This document shows, piece by piece, positions 47,401-58,099 of a stretch of DNA of 64,000 bases (the stretch's first letter is position 1; each line of letters begins with the position of its first letter). The stretch is from positions 54,723,493 to 54,787,492 of the forward strand of contig OX419759.1 of the NCBI GenBank assembly GCA_948567375.1, read 5' to 3'. The notes beneath the pieces are model-generated. The model made no database searches and had not been told where the DNA came from. It saw only the letters and a program-made list of their open reading frames with translations. Made by a program: the position numbers and the translations under genes. This stretch comes from Lunularia cruciata (taxonomy: Eukaryota > Streptophyta > Marchantiopsida > Lunulariales > Lunulariaceae).

Positions 47401-47718
47401 TACGAGTGGCCAGCAACTTCTACCTCAGGTCGGGATCACAATATGTCTCAAATCTCAGGAGGAAGAACTTCAGAAACTCCATCTCCGACTCTGAAGATGG
47501 GTGATGTTGTGGATCAGTTGACTGTCAGACTGAAAACACTTGAAGCTGACCGGCAAACGATGCAACAAACTATCAGCTCCCTCAGAAATGAGAATGGTGA
47601 AATGAAACTACTCCAAGAAATCGCTCAACAGCTGCGGGAGTTGCGAGGAATAGATCAAAAACCCGTCAATTCCACGGGACTACAGGAGCCCTCACTCGCA
47701 TCCTCTATCAAGGTATGA
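44416..47718 (+). CDS. myosin-binding-type protein with GTD-binding (DUF593) domain
   Basis: A single uninterrupted frame of 1100 residues. The first ATG of the frame is at 44416 (MAWTRAEHHVFSD). An AG just before 44395 (GCGTAG) and a GAGGTAAAT at about 44219 suggest an intron in the 5' leader. Residues about 20-44 form one hydrophobic segment (LVVLLCALISIATI), a membrane anchor, followed by CLSC. Residues about 380-490 are the GTD-binding coiled coil: ALRAERKALADLYNELEEER, AMAMISRLQEEKAAAQMES and YQRMVEEKQQYDQEAIALLQ. FLVHDVYEVQGD at about 885 and a C-terminal coiled coil (about 1028-1075) are also family features. Relatives in flowering plants bind the globular tail of class XI myosins on vesicles and support organelle movement. 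Residues near 606-633 hold a doubled ATLAG...SAR repeat. The stop TGA overlaps a donor-like AAG/GTATGA, so another 3' exon is possible. Confidence 0.93.
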   Translation: MAWTRAEHHVFSDRWRVSSLIWAFVELILGLVVLLCALISIATIKIIRTSGLCLSCHTFDIDRGKEAKGFPKAEFLQNPQNKLVSEHGSSSRQSEMKICEQCTLLLNHCLCSANKTSSPNSPSKTPCKSPVPVIVNSTSFEHSSSTLWNEDDSSSCQRVDSLSFEIIDDPSCGKGRVEDVSMSAIPYGSECRQCAEAMSELSSLSGRPLKRKYAKVFPDSSRGGSSRDLSQESVIAKKTPAGIHLIDRGEGSLNLFQEEIVVDDDCEDADQLSSMPKQFVVSDSEDAENLRKPSWEESSGNSSQDSFTYMRRFPVNCERSVEASGASEAEGVSSVSLDTEFGRSAGGITSGWTGNFAGHSDEMEGESAMSVNEDDDMEYSGVKELKEALRAERKALADLYNELEEERNAAATAANEAMAMISRLQEEKAAAQMESRQYQRMVEEKQQYDQEAIALLQDILVRRDQEMYNLEEEAKLYRERLLAVTMDELVDRNGVDRSGSPRKTSDYLVIERETLLLEGNDDWKNHKKDTREERLLAEIKDWVTAANQRLVAKVPERALVKADEESTDNSILSRKISNLSIDSGRRNLLESFTSVGGDEENGKDGRAIATLAGSHETSARAMATLAGRDEASARNEDAVGYESFHCMMDSLRKEPRLRDEASLDTLNKIEEKFQKQSRKGKVRNEDDLRRIWKNTLRSFGPAAGENAARSLLSKQDSKGEQTQNLSLKRTMDESGLMSGIVRDAEANRAMEQKKISVLEYVWKFEEQLHQGGKKKPANNLGRATSSSDINKSSSSTSESGIDDQSGIKGALMDFPGTESDREKTKRPLGDGKIQPLASRFRKLASEGDRLAVRREVGSPPRNAADSQEQRSERLFRHEEYDPSEGFLVHDVYEVQGDSLDTSTSKRGESVYNDDLRKSVLSTGKKLAREEFTGSPRSDVYMEFLGDNGDRLGKPDPLPGYSPRERKANFKGRPYSQTGSGRYVLSLPEEESCEQEYEWPATSTSGRDHNMSQISGGRTSETPSPTLKMGDVVDQLTVRLKTLEADRQTMQQTISSLRNENGEMKLLQEIAQQLRELRGIDQKPVNSTGLQEPSLASSIKV

Positions 47719-49160
47719 ACGGGTTTTCAACATTGCTGTTTCCTACCCCGGTACAAGTGGCACTCTTTCTTGTTTGACTGCCCACCGAATGTCAAATCGG
47801 CTTCACCTCAATGACAGCTATCGGGTTTGAAGCCGCTCCCATGGCTGTAATTATTGCATATGAAGGTGAGAGTTGTTTTGTCAAGAATGCTGTTTTCTAC
47901 TCTGGTACAAGGAGTAATAGTACCTACTTTTCCGCCCAACGATACTGAAAGCGTCTCCGTAGAAGACCATTTGGTTCAAGACCGACCCCATTTCTCTCTA
48001 AGTTTACAGACATTGGTTTTAGATGTATAGTTTGAGGCTAGAGACCTGGACCAGTAAGGCCAGCAGAGTTTATATTTGAGCCCGGAAGCTTCTTGAGTTC
48101 TAGAGTTTCTCTAGGGTAATGATGAAAGTTAGGTCTCCATATTGGTACTGTACTTGAAAGTCCGAGATCTGCATCCGGTGGTGATTGTTTTCTGAATCTC
48201 AGAGTGGTAAAGATAACTAATACCATGCTCCGAGATATCGTGTTTTCTTGGCCTGCCCCTGCATGCTGCAATCCCACTCATATCTCATATGAATATCTAC
48301 CTCATTCTTCCCAACTTAGAGTTCACTATATGTCTTAATGCAACCTTCATACAAACGAGAAGATATCTTGCCCCATAAGGTACGTCATTGGACCTCAGAA
48401 CTTTAACTGAATATATTCACGCAGGTCAATGCTGCAGACCATTTCACAGGCACTTCAAAATGGTGTCATTTACAGCTCCTCCGAATCTTTTGGGCCCGTG
48501 ATGTCCTATGTCTCTCTAAATTACTTCGTGGTTTCGTATGACTTGTCGGGAGTATCCCACCTGTGTTACTATCTTACCCATCCGGATTGTTGTCAGTTCC
48601 GGCAGAGGAATCCCTTGGACTGGCAATAGTGGTAACCGTGTCAATGGTGATGGTTATCTTTCGCCCCAGCACCTCCGGACATTGGACCCTACTTAATGGA
48701 AGTGCCTGGGATGGAATTGTTGCGTATCGGCTCCAGGAAGTCAAAGAAATATACAAGGAATGGTTTGACAGGACTCGAGTTCCTGAAGTGGTCTTATGGC
48801 TGCTTGATGTTTCTGTCGCATTCCTCAGTGTTATCTTCGTGTCTATTCTTTTTTAGGCAGTGGCGATGGGTAGTGACTCGTTGAAAGCCAATTGATCAGT
48901 ACGAATATAAATCAGATAAGTGAACGGTCTGCCAGTTTGAGTTAGGTTAGGTCGTGATGAGTGAAGTCAGTATAAGGAATAATGAGGGGACACGGATATG
49001 TAAGGTCTTGCACTTCTCCAGTGAAGGAATTCATTACTTCATCGGTGCATAGAATAATTGCTGCATTTAGACAGCGAAGTTTGACTCCTGTATCACGTGT
49101 GGACCTACGTATATCCAGCTTTCTACATCAATAAAACTGCAGTTGTATTATCTCAACGAT
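47719..49160 (+). other. 3' region of the myosin-binding-type gene, poly(A) signal
   Basis: An acceptor-like TTCACGCAG ends at about 48424. If the donor at the stop codon is used, splicing would add about 40 residues before a new stop near 48540. A 97-codon frame at 48563-48856 has two hydrophobic stretches but no relatives I recognise and is probably untranslated. AATAAA at 49130-49135 is a plausible polyadenylation signal. Confidence 0.4.
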
Positions 49161-52100
49161 CACAAGTTACGTCCTTATTTAACAAACTTGTCTAGTTTCA
49201 GGATGGTAGAGGTGTTGATGATACCCTTGTAACCAGCTCCGACTCCTTTCTGCCCTTTCCATTTAGACTCAAAGTTCTCTTCCCTCTGTTAACCTATGTA
49301 GGCACTCATCAAGCTCCTAAAGTTCTATGCGTTAGATTTGATGTACTTCAGATGACTTTACAGATTAGCTACGCCTTCCTCGACCCGTTGAGCACTCTAA
49401 GCCAAGAGAGATGTACCGACGTTTCAGTCCCAGTTTCGAGTTTCAGTCCCATTAAATTTTTTGTAATCTAAAGCTACTTTTGTTCTATATCTGCGAATCC
49501 ACCCTGTAGTTGTGCAGTAGCTCGAAGTCGGAAGGAGACTCGAGACCTCTTTGTTCGTTTTATGTGTCCCGGTAGTCATTTTGCGAGTGAGTATATGGGA
49601 GCAGGACTTGTGGTTTGTCGAGTGTTAGTACTTTGGTTGTTGCTTAGATCTAGTTGTTTATGTATGGGGCAGTCAGTGCATGTATGTGTGAGAGAAGTCG
49701 CTTGCGTAACCCTTAAACTTTTTTTTTCCTTGTTTGGTATTAACTCTTGTCCTGTTCACGTCTTGTCTCGTGTTGTAAAGGGGATGTTGTCCTTCTCTCG
49801 GTTGCGCTGCTCTGTTCAGGCTCAGTTGAACAAGTAAGGGTTACCATCAAATCACCATTGATTTAACGTTTATGCATCTCATTATGTGTGTGGGTGATGT
49901 GACCGCAATCCGTGTCACATCCTTTCTGTAGCTCTTTAGTTATTCCACCCGTCCTTTTAGCTGTTATTATGCAGAATTTTTTCATCATATGACCCGTTGG
50001 ATCACTTGTATGCTCTAGGTATTCGCTCTATTTCATGTCCTTCGTTTCAGTTGCAGTATTTTCTCGGTTGATGAAATCGCATTTCACTTGCGATGGTAGG
50101 CCTGACGAAGATATGCCATGCGCATTCTGTCAGATACTGAGATACTCCTGCTTTGACTGAGAATGAAAGTGAATTTATTGCCACTTGAGAATTCACCCTC
50201 TGTGAACTCATAGGCTGCAAAGCTCTGGATCTGAAAATTTGAATTCTAACTCAAATTTCCCATGATTTGTATATATACAAGGTTATGTTTCACGCTGCGA
50301 GATGTTTATGCAACTTGTTTTTGTTTTCCAGACTAGCACGGTTGTTTCTAAGAAACGTCGAGCTTGGAGTTTGCCATGGAGATCAACACGTAGGACTCTG
50401 TCGTCTTCTTCAAACCTCGCCAGCACAATCCACACGCGTGACGCGAGGAGTGGAATTAAGAGCTGATGATATTACTTTGAATGGTCCGCAATCTTCCGCG
50501 CCCGGACGGAGCACTCTGCTTTCACAACAGAGTTGGCCAATGGATGTGAGAGAGAGATCTGGAACAGCACTAAGTGGATGGGACTATTAGCGTCCAGTGT
50601 TCTGTAGGAGGGTGGGGAAAAGTTCTAGGGAGTTAAAGTCATAAAGGTTCAGCTTAAAGAGCAGCCTTTCTTTTTGTAACAATTGGAGAATACATCTTGT
50701 CTTGTGGGTGGTGCATCAGATTATAATAGAGGTGCGAACAAATTCCTCACTCTGAGTTTGCGAGGATGTCATTGGTTGTGTATTAGTAGCGAATGATGAG
50801 TACACATGTACAACAACTGTAAATGAGAGTTTCTTGCCCCCTTTAACGCTTTGCAGTTTTGCAAACTGATTAACGATTCAGTCTTTAGATACCGGACGCT
50901 CAAACTTGTACTGGTGTGATATGACGAAAGTTCAAATGGGCCAGTGACTTCTTCGTCACCCCCATGTCCGAGTACTCCTGTTGTAAAGCAAGTTTCAGAT
51001 ATTTTCGATCTATATGAATTTGATCTTCCCTCTATTTCTTCATTTGAATGCCTTGTATTTGCGCTTTGTCCGTGTTCTTACATTTGCTTAGATGATGCGA
51101 ACTTGAGCACCAGAGATTAAGCAACCATATGGTTATGCGACAGTGGGCGGTTGACTGTACTTTCTCTTTATCTGTTCTTTGTGCATTCTCTGGACCAGGT
51201 ATACCTTAGTTCGGGGATATGAAATCATCCAAGCAAGCTGGAATGTAAGGTACGCTCTATCTACTTACACAAATCTATTTCTATTAATTTGTTAATTTGG
51301 TGAGGCGTGAGTTGAGTCGACCCAATATCTGACTCGCTACCTTCAGGAATCAGCACTGGAGAAACCTCAGCCTCTTGCTCAGTTAGCATACATGGGTGAT
51401 ATCCATGACATCCAGTTTGTTTCCTTTCTCGACTCATTAAGAACTAAGTGCTCCCTTCTCCAATGACTCCATTCAATTGCCGATCACACTTTGTTCGCAA
51501 GCTAACAGAGACATATTTCTGAGAGAGACATGTGATCTTCAATTCATGGACTCTTTCAAACACACTTTCGTGCAATTCTTCTCCTGTACGAGCAACGATA
51601 ACGTTTCACATTTCAACTTTGCTTATCGAGGCTTCCCATCACCGAGTATGAAAAGTTTTCGTAATCCCTGAGTTAATGTGATAAATTGTCGCAAGACGGA
51701 ACTGATATTGCTTAGCTCCAGTTTTCCTCCTGTTTCAAGTACGGTCCTCCACACTCGGCTCCACATTCTGGCGATCAAAGACGAGCCGAGTGCCTGCCTG
51801 ATGTGGGACGGGAGTTGGATTGTGGAACAGAGCTTTGCACAGAGGACATGTTCGATAACGATTGTGAAGAACTGCATCACAAACTATCCAATTCTCAGGA
51901 TACACGGCTTGTTCAGAGATTGCACGAAGGAAATGCAGGTGGATGTTCCACACATCCGAGCGTCAAGCAATTTGGTCTAAACATCGGTACGCACACAGTT
52001 GTAATTTGCCTGATACTTCTTCTGATGCCTCTGGTAACTGTCCTCTTATGCTCTATTTACAGAAAACTTAAATCATGAAATTGACGGGAGGTGGCTTGTA

Positions 52101-55021
52101 GAAATTCTTATAAGGACCTATAAGGTAAAATTAAGGAGGAAAACAAGAACGAAGCTTGATATCAATGTTTGGGAGGCCACTGTGCTGCAGGCGCTCCGTC
52201 ATGGCACCAACATTTGCCTTTTGCAGGAGTAGAGTATGAAACCTCCGACCTTTCCCGGGTGAAAGATGATCGATCATCAATGCTGAGCATCCCGATCGAT
52301 GGAAGTGCGAACTTGAGCTACCAACTACCTCATGCATCAGCCAGATTGATGAGGCTCTTTCTTCCAAACAACAGAGACCAGTTGCCAGCGATGACAGGAT
52401 AAGTACTGTCTTATCTTCGATAGAGCTTAACGGGGAATCACGTGGATCCGGACATGGTGAATGGGCTTGCCGTGTTTAAAGCACAAGGGTTTGTCAAACC
52501 TGGATTTTGTCACCGGGTGATCGCATGGTTGCATGGCTGCTAGGTACTGTGCAAAACTTTCACAGTGACGGTGATGGGCATGCGTAGCTAACAGGAAGAA
52601 TGGCAGAAAAGGAAAGCGAACTTTTTAATGTCATAGTCCAAGAAGATGCTCTCGAGCATTGCACCATAATTCAAAGCCTGATGAGACACCGCACATTCCA
52701 TTACTTTGGCTGCTCTAAAGTAGTCAGTGCTCATCTATGACCCCTTCATCAACAACTGCCCTCTCCCGACCAGCTGCTGATGCCTATTATGGGTTACAAA
52801 GTGCGAGCACGACAGGTGTGGACAAGCATCTCCATCTTCAGAGCATGAAGTACGGGATTGCCATTATGGTCCGTAATGGTGCCCCATGCTCGTCTCATCA
52901 AGCATGAGAAAGATGAACACGTCTAATTCTTTGTCAACGGAGAGAAGATGTTGGACTCCAGCCAAAATTAGAACTTCGAAGCATTTGGGGCTCCTCTACA
53001 TAATAGAAGCGTCGCTTGCGCTGGCGTGTTTAAAGGAGAATCACAACAAAATTGCATTCATGGGTTCCTGTCCACTTTAAGTAAAGTGACCTAGATCTCC
53101 GGCATTTGAGCTTGCGAGCAAGCACAAGCTTTAACCTCAACCGTAGTGTTTATCTTCGACATCCGACAGTCAGATCGTTTTCCAGCTCCTGGCAGTCTTC
53201 TACGTATCTCTTGTGCCCTGTCATGATGCAGATGATGATTACTTCGAAACGATGAATCCTTTTGGCTTCTAATCGTTCGAAACCGTACCACCTCTCAGCC
53301 AGCCATCCTCTGTGTGTGTGTGTCCAGAGGGTGAAATTATTGGATGAGAAGGTTTCCTGATCATTTAACTAGACTCGCTGCATCTTTGTATTGGGCAAGA
53401 GAACTGTAGGTGAACTGCCTGCTCGCTTGATCCTATACGCTCTTACACAACCGGATTGAAGTTAATACCCACTCCCATTGCTTGGTGCGCTGATTGAGTG
53501 GTTCGCTGCACGTGACCTTTGTTTCTGTCTGGACGTCGGGACAGGACAGACTTGCTCTCCCGTTCTCTCTGACGCTGAGAACAAGGGTTCTCACCGCGAG
53601 TTCGAGGCGCAGGCGCATCCATCCCTGACACACGTAGTGGACCTGAACGAGCGAACATCCATTTCCACTTTGTTTGGCCTTTCCTTCTGCAGACGCATCC
53701 AATCGAGTCTTTCCACAGGACAGAAATGTCCAAGTATTCTATACCTGACGGTTTCCATGCATCAATTCTGCAAACGCAAGCAAGCATGATGTGTAGGGTA
53801 TGAGCTGAGCGTGCTTACATTTCTCAAGCTGACTTACCGGTGTCTCCGAGCTCTGCACAACCCTACATCACCATCCGAATTTTGGGGAGAGGGCCCGTGG
53901 CTTGTCCAGCACTTTACGAGGTACCTTACGATCAAAAGACTTTGTCCAAGAGGGGTTTGGCTAAACATCTGAGTGGGAAGAGTACGGGAGGCTTTAGTGA
54001 ATCCACTCCATCAGTTAGGACGATTCAATGTCATGGGAACAAGCACAATGAATCGTTCTTCCCTCGAATGTCAAGTCACTTTTGAAAATTTCAAAGTTGG
54101 AGCGATGAGGCCTAGTAAGGTTAAAAGGATGTCAAAGCCACGGCAATGGAGCTTCGTTCCCAAGGATTTCAGATGAAGCCCATCGCCGCGGGAAGTGTGC
54201 TTTACAGGATGAGAAGAGTTAAAAGTATGGGGCCGAATGTAACTAAGCATCTGCAAGACAAGGAGTGGAGGACTTCGGGTACAGAGGAGTCCAATGTTTT
54301 GTGTATTCACATGCTTCCTCGGAAGGGGATCCCGTGTATAATGACGTATAATGACGTCATGGACTTTGTCGGGCTATGTGACGAGGATTGTGGTAGAGTC
54401 GAATGAGATCAACAACAGCAGGAAGTTGGTGCGAAAAGGTATCAACCATCAATCCATGCGCAGTGCGTTTGACAGCCTGATGGTTAGTGAAATAGCATCC
54501 GCTAAGAGGCGTGGTATTCGATTCGAGTGAAGACGAGTAATTTGTTGAGATACAACAGTGTACATACAGCGGGAGACGGAGTCGATTGTGGTGTCCACCT
54601 CCCTCACCGGTGGTTCTGCATCCATTCTCCGCTTCCTTTGAGAAGTAGAGAGGAGTGACAGTTCAAAGACGGATCGAAAACTCAACATTTCACATACGGC
54701 AGCATGATTTGACACCTGCAAAAAGCGCGGCCTAAAGTACAGTCGTAACATCGAGGAGAATGGGAAGAGTAGCGGGAGATCCTTGTATTGCACACTTGCC
54801 CACATTGGAGGTGATGTGAGATTTTCGGATGTGTAGGTCAGACTAGACGGAGATGTGGTATGTGGGCTGTGGCAGTTCTCTTCGGAAAATAGGTGTGTAG
54901 TATGTGAGTTGATGAGTAGCGGAATCTGATTTAAGGGGGCGGGAGATGGTATGGCCAAATATGTTACAATAGCGGATAATCTACAATGGAGGAAAGGATT
55001 ACAGGTGAAATGGACATTTAT
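49161..55021. other. no gene supported
   Basis: Frames of up to 169 codons occur on both strands, but composition, overlap and lack of family features argue against them. A 91-codon plus-strand frame at 51803-52078 ends with a hydrophobic helix (VVICLILLLMPLVTVLL) and two basic residues; it could be a small tail-anchored protein, but I have no support beyond that. A short GT run lies at about 53308-53320. Confidence 0.35.
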
Positions 55022-57538
55022 CTACAATTTCTCGGCTATCTTTGCCATCGCTTCCGCCAGTTTGCTTAGCACACCAACGAGGTTGTCTCCCTGTTGCTTC
55101 CTTTGATTTCTGTCCAACTCGCTGTTGCGTTTGTGAGCTTCGATTTGAGCTTGAATATTCTCCGTCAACGCGACTTGCATTGCTTTACCACTGCTCTCCA
55201 AAATCGCAGTGAGTTGATCCTTGTGATCCTTATGTTCGTCGACTTCGACGCCATTCGGCATCCGTTTTCTCTTCTTTCGCCCAACGGATGCACCCACGGA
55301 CGCAACTCCTGCCTGCTCCACTCTACATGACAAAGTTCCTGCAAGTGATACACAAAAAGCCTTAGGTAGTGTGCCTATCAGAAACAACACTGCATGTCCA
55401 CCCATGAGTTCCCTAACTTATGCGGAAGTAGCAAAATGCTAAGTTCTTTAGAGTGAGCCAAGGTAACTAGCTCAAGGATGCCATCGTGTTCTTGATTACC
55501 GTTCTTAAAGGAAGCCAAGACTACTCAAATGGCAACTGGATTGAACCCCGACGCGGGGAAGACCCGTCCAGCTGAGTTGGGCATCCTTGCTAAACATCTT
55601 GTGCAAGAACAGAATATAACAGACAGAAGATCGGATACGATTTCTGCCACTGCTGTACAAATTAGAGGGTAAAACGCGTGTTCATACCATAGCTACCAGA
55701 TGTCTACTTGACGACAACTGAAGCCAGAAAAGGCCTTGATGGGAGCGTGAACCTTGGCTCAAAGATAATCCACCACAGATATACGATCTGGTGAGAACTT
55801 TAGAACGGAAAGTAAGGCAAGTGCTGTAGTAGTGCACTAACCTGACTCTGGGGCAGGAACACTACATATTCGTCCAACATCTGGGGCGTTTGGTTCTTCG
55901 TGATCTTGCTCCACCTCCGAGAGCAAAAGCTCCTCAAAAGCAGGCCGAGCGCCATCAAGATCCCCGTTTGCCTTTTTCGTGCAGAAAGCGTCCATAACCG
56001 CATAAACTTGAGGGTCGAAGAATCCAGGCAGTTTGTTCTGTCGCCTCTTCTCGCTCTTCATGGCCCAATACGACTCAACATTGCTTTTCTTTTGCCAGTC
56101 CCTAATCTTCTTGTAGTCTCCATTGTGCAAATTGCTCCATCTCTTTCTGCATTGCTGGGCGTCTCTGTCAACACCATGGGATTTACAGTACGACGAAATA
56201 CTGTCCCATTTCTCGTCGGAACGCACCGCCTTCGAACTTGCAGTCAGTTCTTTCGCTTTGCTATCATACTTGCTCTTGCCGACGAGCAGCATAACGGTCT
56301 CGTGTTTCGTCCACTTGGAATTGCGCTTCTTTCTGTCGTCTCCCGCTGAGTCCGTGGGCTGTTCTTTATCGTTTCCTGCAATCGATCCGAAAGATCAAAT
56401 AATCAGAAAAGCTTGCTGCAAACTAATCAGAGCGAACACGCTTTCAGGTACAAAGAATTCCAAGCTATTGGACAGTACAACTAAATTGTAGTAAGATATT
56501 TCCTTCCAAAGTAATATGAGCCACAACTAAGCGCAGGTAACGATCTGTTTGGCATATATCCTTCACTAGATTGAGCTCAACGAAAATATCTTACTACAAT
56601 TGAGCTACCCGTTCCAGTGTCGATCGAGATTCTGATCCCGCACGAGGAAGAACAGAGCTCACGGGCATGCGAGCATCCTCACAAGTCCCATACCTCTATG
56701 CCTTCCTCGCACGAAAATTGTCTCCTGCATGACGTGCAATGATGTTCCGGATAGGTTTCTTCTACCTAGGAACTTCAACGGACATTGTTCTGCGATATAG
56801 AGTTGATAAAATTTTGCTGGAGCGAAAGTGCTGATTTTTATCATGTCGCGAAAAGCCCGTGGTTCGGGTTGGCCAACCTGCAAAAACACCTGGTGTACAA
56901 TTTGCGGTAAAGACCAAAGAGAAAGAAAAGGCACCTGCTCCTCCGGGAACAGAACTCCCGTCTCCGCTGCCAACGTCTGCAGCATCCTGCCCTTCATGAT
57001 CTTGCTCAATCTCCGAACCTAACCCTTCATCATGCACGGGCTGAGCAGAATCAGAGGCAGTACGAGGTGTGATACCGCGCTTCTTGGACAAAAAAGCATC
57101 CATGTCTTGAAAAACCTCAGGGTCAAAACTTCCGGGGAGCTTATTATCTCTTCTCTTGTCATGGCGCATGGTCCAGTACGATTCAACACCGCTCTTCCTT
57201 AACCAATCTCTGATTCTACGATAATCTTGATACAGGTTGCTCCATCTTTTTCGGCATTGCCTCGCATCTCTGTCTACGCTTTTCTCTTTCACATCTACTG
57301 CTATCGCTCCCCACTTCTTGTGAGCCGGTACGTACTCATCCCCAGCCTCCTCGTCATGTTTCCTCTTCGCCGCTACCAGAACCACCGTCTCATGCATCAT
57401 CCATCTCGGATTTCGTACCTTCTCCTCTCCTCCACCTCCATCACTCCCCCCTCCACTCAACGCGGCCCCGCCCCCTCCTGCTGATGATACCACTGCTGCT
57501 GCTACTGCTGCTCCAACTCCAACTCCCACCCCCACCAT
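55022..57538 (-). CDS. trihelix transcription factor with two trihelix domains (SH4/ASR3-like)
   Basis: Three exons on the minus strand: 57538-56935, 56375-55842 and 55338-55022. All junctions are GT/AG and phase 1, giving 484 residues. Start: ATG at 57538, then a Gly/Ala-rich run. Trihelix 1 (about 42-135) has the three spaced Trp in NPRW, KKWGAI and CRKRWSNL, then RIRDWLRKSGVESYWTM. Trihelix 2 (about 219-312, exon 2) repeats the pattern (NSKW, EKWDSI, CRKRWSNL, ESYWAM) and even the tail (EVEQDHE, like EIEQDHE of exon 1). Exon 3 adds a basic nuclear signal (GRKKRKRMP) and a long helical C-terminus, probably for dimerisation. Trihelix factors bind GT-type DNA sites in the nucleus; ASR3-like members act as repressors. 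The closest families I recall have one trihelix. Splicing is predicted from sequence only. Confidence 0.82.
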
Positions 57539-57540
57539 TC

Positions 57541-57660
57541 CCCCGCTCTCTCTTTCCCTTCACCTTTTTCCTCCTCCTCTTCTCCCCCCTCTCTTCTCTT
57601 CTTCTTCTCCTTCTCCTCCTCCTCTCTTTGTGCTCCTTTGCTCCTTGGAGGGAGCCAAGG
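57541..57660 (-). repeat. polypurine (GGA/GAA) tract in the trihelix 5' leader
   Basis: Read on the minus strand this ~110-bp stretch just before the start codon is nearly all purine. GA-rich leaders and promoters are common in plants and can be bound by GAGA-type (BBR/BPC) factors; the role here is unknown. Confidence 0.6.
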
Positions 57661-58099
57661 TCCTCTACACTCACAATTCCCCTTCCGCCATCCCTCAACC
57701 TCTTCCTTCCACTCACACAAGCCGTGTCGACTCGCCGCACATCCTCCAATAAGCTCAAACGTAAACTCTCGCGCGCCAGTTCACAACGACACCCCAGTCG
57801 TCCTCCAACACCTCTTTCCTTAATCTTTCTCCACCTTCTATCGAAGCAAACGCAAACTCCTTTTACCTCCCGAGCTCCAACACCTCGGACACTTCCACCG
57901 CAGGCGTGGTACTGTTACAAGTACCGACAGTGGCACTTTTTTCCAGCTTTTTCTCGAAGAAAACACGCGCACCCTTCAAGTTTCGAGCTTCACCTTCGAC
58001 ATTAGGCGCGGTTCTGCCACACGGGACGACTCTGACGCGCGCTCTCTCGGTCGATCGATCGCAGGCAGCAGCGCTCCTCCGTTCAGTTGGTCGATGACA

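Noticed and set aside
48563-48856. 97-codon frame with two hydrophobic stretches after the myosin-binding-type gene
   Set aside because: No family features, overlaps other frames, and lies in what is probably the 3' untranslated region.
51735-51953. Minus-strand frame with CPLCKALF resembling part of a RING finger
   Set aside because: Only one CxxC with no further spaced Cys/His; an equally long frame lies on the opposite strand.
54449-54958. 169-codon minus-strand frame
   Set aside because: Ser/Leu/Pro-rich composition without domain; nothing connects it to the trihelix gene by phase-compatible splicing that I could see.
56762-56934. Unspliced continuation of trihelix exon 1
   Set aside because: The reading after the GTGCCT donor loses all resemblance to the family, while the phase-1 junction to 56375 restores it.
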